Source: Pithys albifrons albifrons
Taxonomy: Eukaryota; Chordata; Aves; Passeriformes; Thamnophilidae
DNA: 64,000 nt
Assembly (NCBI RefSeq): GCF_047495875.1
Contig: NC_092458.1
Location: forward strand, 113,881,727 to 113,945,726
Direction: 5' to 3'
Both the position numbers and the translations under genes were made by a program. This document shows positions 61,753-64,000 of the stretch, piece by piece (position 1 is the stretch's first letter; every line of letters starts with the position of its first letter). Below the pieces are notes generated by a model, which did not search any database, was not told the DNA's origin, and saw nothing but the letters and a program-made list of their open reading frames with translations.

Positions 61753-64000
61753 GAGACACTCTTTGACATCCAGTGTTAATATTGAACAGTAGGACTAAGC
61801 AGACATGGGGAGAGACCCAACAGGAAAGTTTCTAAATGTGAGATATGTGCTATCTGATTAATTTGTTCCAGCAACAAATTCAATTTACTACTGTCAAAAC
61901 ATCAAGCATTCTAAAAGAAAAAAAAGACTATTTTGCACTGGTAATTCAGTGTATTTCTAAAAATACACAGGGATGGCCCCTCTGCTGTGGCAGGAATCAC
62001 AGCATGTGATGCTTCAAGCAGCACTGGATTTCTGCTGGAAACAATGATTCAGGAGCCTTCTCGTGATCTTTGGAGTTCTGAAAAATATGAAGCCCAAATC
62101 CAAAATAGCATGATTTGAACCTCAAAAGTTAAATGTACATTTTTTGGATGTGGGAAGGAAGGGAATAATGTGAGAATCTGGTACATGAGTGCCACCATCT
62201 GTGCTTAGGGTAAAGAAATTAAAGTCATTTATTCATCAAGATCAGGGTTCCAGGCCAATGATTTTTCAGTCTTCAACTTTATAAAATAACTAATCAGGTA
62301 TTCTATTAACATTTCTGAAATGTTTATTTTTTGTTGTCAATATGACTTATTTAAAGTCTACATTGCTTTTGGATTAAATATCATATTAAATATTCTCACC
62401 CTGCTCAGCCCAAGCACTGTGATAGTCCACACTGCAGAAATGCTGTTTGTCCCTCAGGCCCCTTGGAAGAACCCAACCATTTCACTTTCAGATTATTTTC
62501 TCCTAATGATGGAAAGGCTGACATGGAAAACACCCTCAGTTTTAGAACAAGAGAGCTGCAGCATGAAAACACTGCCCTGCCAAACAGCTGTAAATTGGTC
62601 AGTATTTTACACATTCCTCCAGGCACGAGGGCCTCTGAGGTAACACAGCAAAAACCACCTCTCTAGAAAAAAATATGCTTTGAATCATTAATTTACAAAA
62701 AAATCCAACAAAACCAACCAACCAAAAAAAATCTTCCATAAAGAGCTTTATAGAAGAGAAGAAGAAAAAAAAGAAAGGCTTCCAGTTACAGATTAAAACA
62801 TATTTGCTCTAGGACAAACGGGGTTTTATTCTCAGAATACATTTTCCTCTCTTTCAGGAAGGACCAGAGGGGTTTTTGTGGCGACTCGGATAGTTGGTAC
62901 TTCTGATAGATAAAAACAGGAGGTGCAAGTGAGGTTATGGCTCAACTCAGAGCCACAGCAGTGGGACCTGAGTGTAGGAACCCTGCCAAGCACGGGATGC
63001 TTCAGGACATTTGGCACACACTGATGAACGGCTCATTTTTTATTACCAGTCTATCACTTTTAAGAAAAATCCTCCTTTTGGATTCCCTGCTTTCCCCCAC
63101 TACCTATTAACAAGTTATGTCAATATTCAAACAAGGTAAATGGAATAAACTTAGAGATTTACCTACAACTGGTCTTGGAAGTTTCCCTTCTATAACCTGT
63201 ACAATTGGCAGAGAGCTGAAGGATGTCACAAGCTGATGCCAATGGAGAATGATTTTTATCAAACTCATGACTGGAAGTATTTTTTTTTTAAATTTTGATG
63301 AGATTGTTGGTTGACAAATTTTCTGTTGACAACATAGACTTTTTAAAACATTCTGTTCTTCCCAGTCTTTTCATGAAAATGTTAGCTTTAAATTAATTAA
63401 AATCTGGCTAACTGAAAGTTCACAAAAACTAATTGCAAAAGGTACTTGTTTCCAATTTTCACCAAGTAACTTGTTCCTAATTGGTAGGGATGGAGGGAAC
63501 TGCCATCTACTATTGATTGACTATTATTTGAAGAATAATTGAGAAGAATGTACATTAAAAAAAAAAAGTTTTCAGGTGAGCAGTGTCAAGATAGTAAATG
63601 AGGAGAGATTCCTACACAGCTTGACAGGACTGGCTTGTGAGCCAGGTGTGTGCCAGCAAGGGCAAGTCAACATTTCTGTGTATTGATAACTAAGCAGCCT
63701 CAACACAACTCCCCCAGATCTGTCCCAAACAACACAGGGCAGTATCTTGGAGTACAACAGCACTGACAAAAATGCTGCTGTTCTGTTTATTCAGCTGTGT
63801 AAGACAATTCAGGCAGCAAGTCCTTAGGTCTGTAAGTAAAAAAAACTGAATTACTGGGAGGTGAGCTGTGCTAGGTCTGTTTGTGGCATTGGAAACAGAT
63901 TTATTTCTCCAGTTTAATTCAGGATCAGGTTCAGCTCTGGTGTTATACTTTGAAAAGGATGTTACCATTAAGCTCCCCATGCAGCCCAAGAGCCACACTA

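Larger units (their letters stand above)
1..64000 (-). other. EPHA6: EPHA6 gene, internal part (transmembrane to mid-kinase)
   Basis: Six exons on the minus strand encode consecutive pieces of one Eph receptor, a membrane tyrosine kinase that binds ephrins on neighbouring cells and guides axons and tissue boundaries. Exon phases join perfectly: 109+71+126+186+62+210 = 764 bases, an open frame of about 254 residues with no stop. EPHA6 is chosen over other Eph genes because I recognise family-specific wording: WYIKAKMKSEEKRR after the membrane segment, [20 protein letters not shown] with KGGY in the N-lobe, and VVEYMENGSLDSFLR in the hinge. The 186, 62 and 210 base exon lengths match the conserved Eph kinase exon pattern. 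The gene is incomplete at both ends: no fibronectin exon is visible between 57224 and 64000, and the exon starting GGKIPIRW must lie before position 1. No promoter is in the window. The symbol rests on memory of the family, not on a database search. Confidence 0.9.
57224..64000 (-). other. EPHA6: EPHA6 intron preceding the transmembrane exon (partial)
   Basis: At least 6.8 kb of intron with one CR1 fragment (61463-61752) and a CA/TG dinucleotide patch at about 59655-59692. I looked for the fibronectin III exon that should precede the transmembrane exon and found no candidate; it must lie beyond 64000. The rest is AT-rich and unremarkable. Confidence 0.75.

Noticed and set aside
1..64000. Identity as EPHA8, EPHA5 or EPHA3 instead of EPHA6
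   Set aside because: DPDAAY recalls EPHA8, but [27 protein letters not shown] and VVEYMENGSLDSFL are EPHA6 wording as I know it.
57224..64000. Search for fibronectin III exons of EPHA6
   Set aside because: No minus-strand stretch showed the expected EYEVKYYEK or RARTAAGYG-type wording between good splice sites.

Overview
This is vertebrate nuclear DNA: six short exons, all with GT-AG splice sites, scattered through long AT-rich introns packed with bird-type repeats. The repeats (CR1 LINE 3' ends with the ATTCTATGA tail, tRNA-Ile-derived SINEs with a CR1-like tail that resemble the zebra finch TguSINE1 family, and ERV-type LTRs) point to a bird, most likely a songbird.

The only host gene I can support runs along the whole window on the minus strand. 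It is an Eph receptor tyrosine kinase, and the wording of its exons identifies it as EPHA6. In transcript order the exons are 57115-57223 (transmembrane segment), 53644-53714 (start of the juxtamembrane region), 50313-50438 (juxtamembrane tyrosines and start of the kinase), 41813-41998 (Gly-rich loop, VAIK lysine, helix C), 12638-12699 (hinge) and 2742-2951 (catalytic loop, DFG, activation segment). Phases join without a break to give 764 coding bases (about 254 residues). The ephrin-binding, cysteine-rich and fibronectin exons lie beyond 64000; the rest of the kinase, the SAM domain and the C-terminus lie before position 1.

The introns hold at least twelve CR1 fragments, three tRNA-derived SINEs, two related solo LTRs (23867-24371 and 42149-42651), an LTR ending 73 bases from the splice donor of exon 2742-2951, and a 1.5-kb LTR-type insertion (38731-40238) with inverted ends and a perfect 5-bp target duplication that contains a full-length 5S rRNA-derived segment. 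There is also a 38-bp minisatellite of 15 copies (about 24650-25222) and a 24-copy TTA/ATT microsatellite (54339-54410).

The most unusual points are: exon 2742-2951 has G or C at 69 of 70 third codon positions and about 24 CpGs, with sharp edges at the splice sites, unlike the other exons; the 5S-derived segment sits inside an LTR-type element; and the 38-bp array keeps all three forward frames open. I found no complete second gene and no wholly new system.
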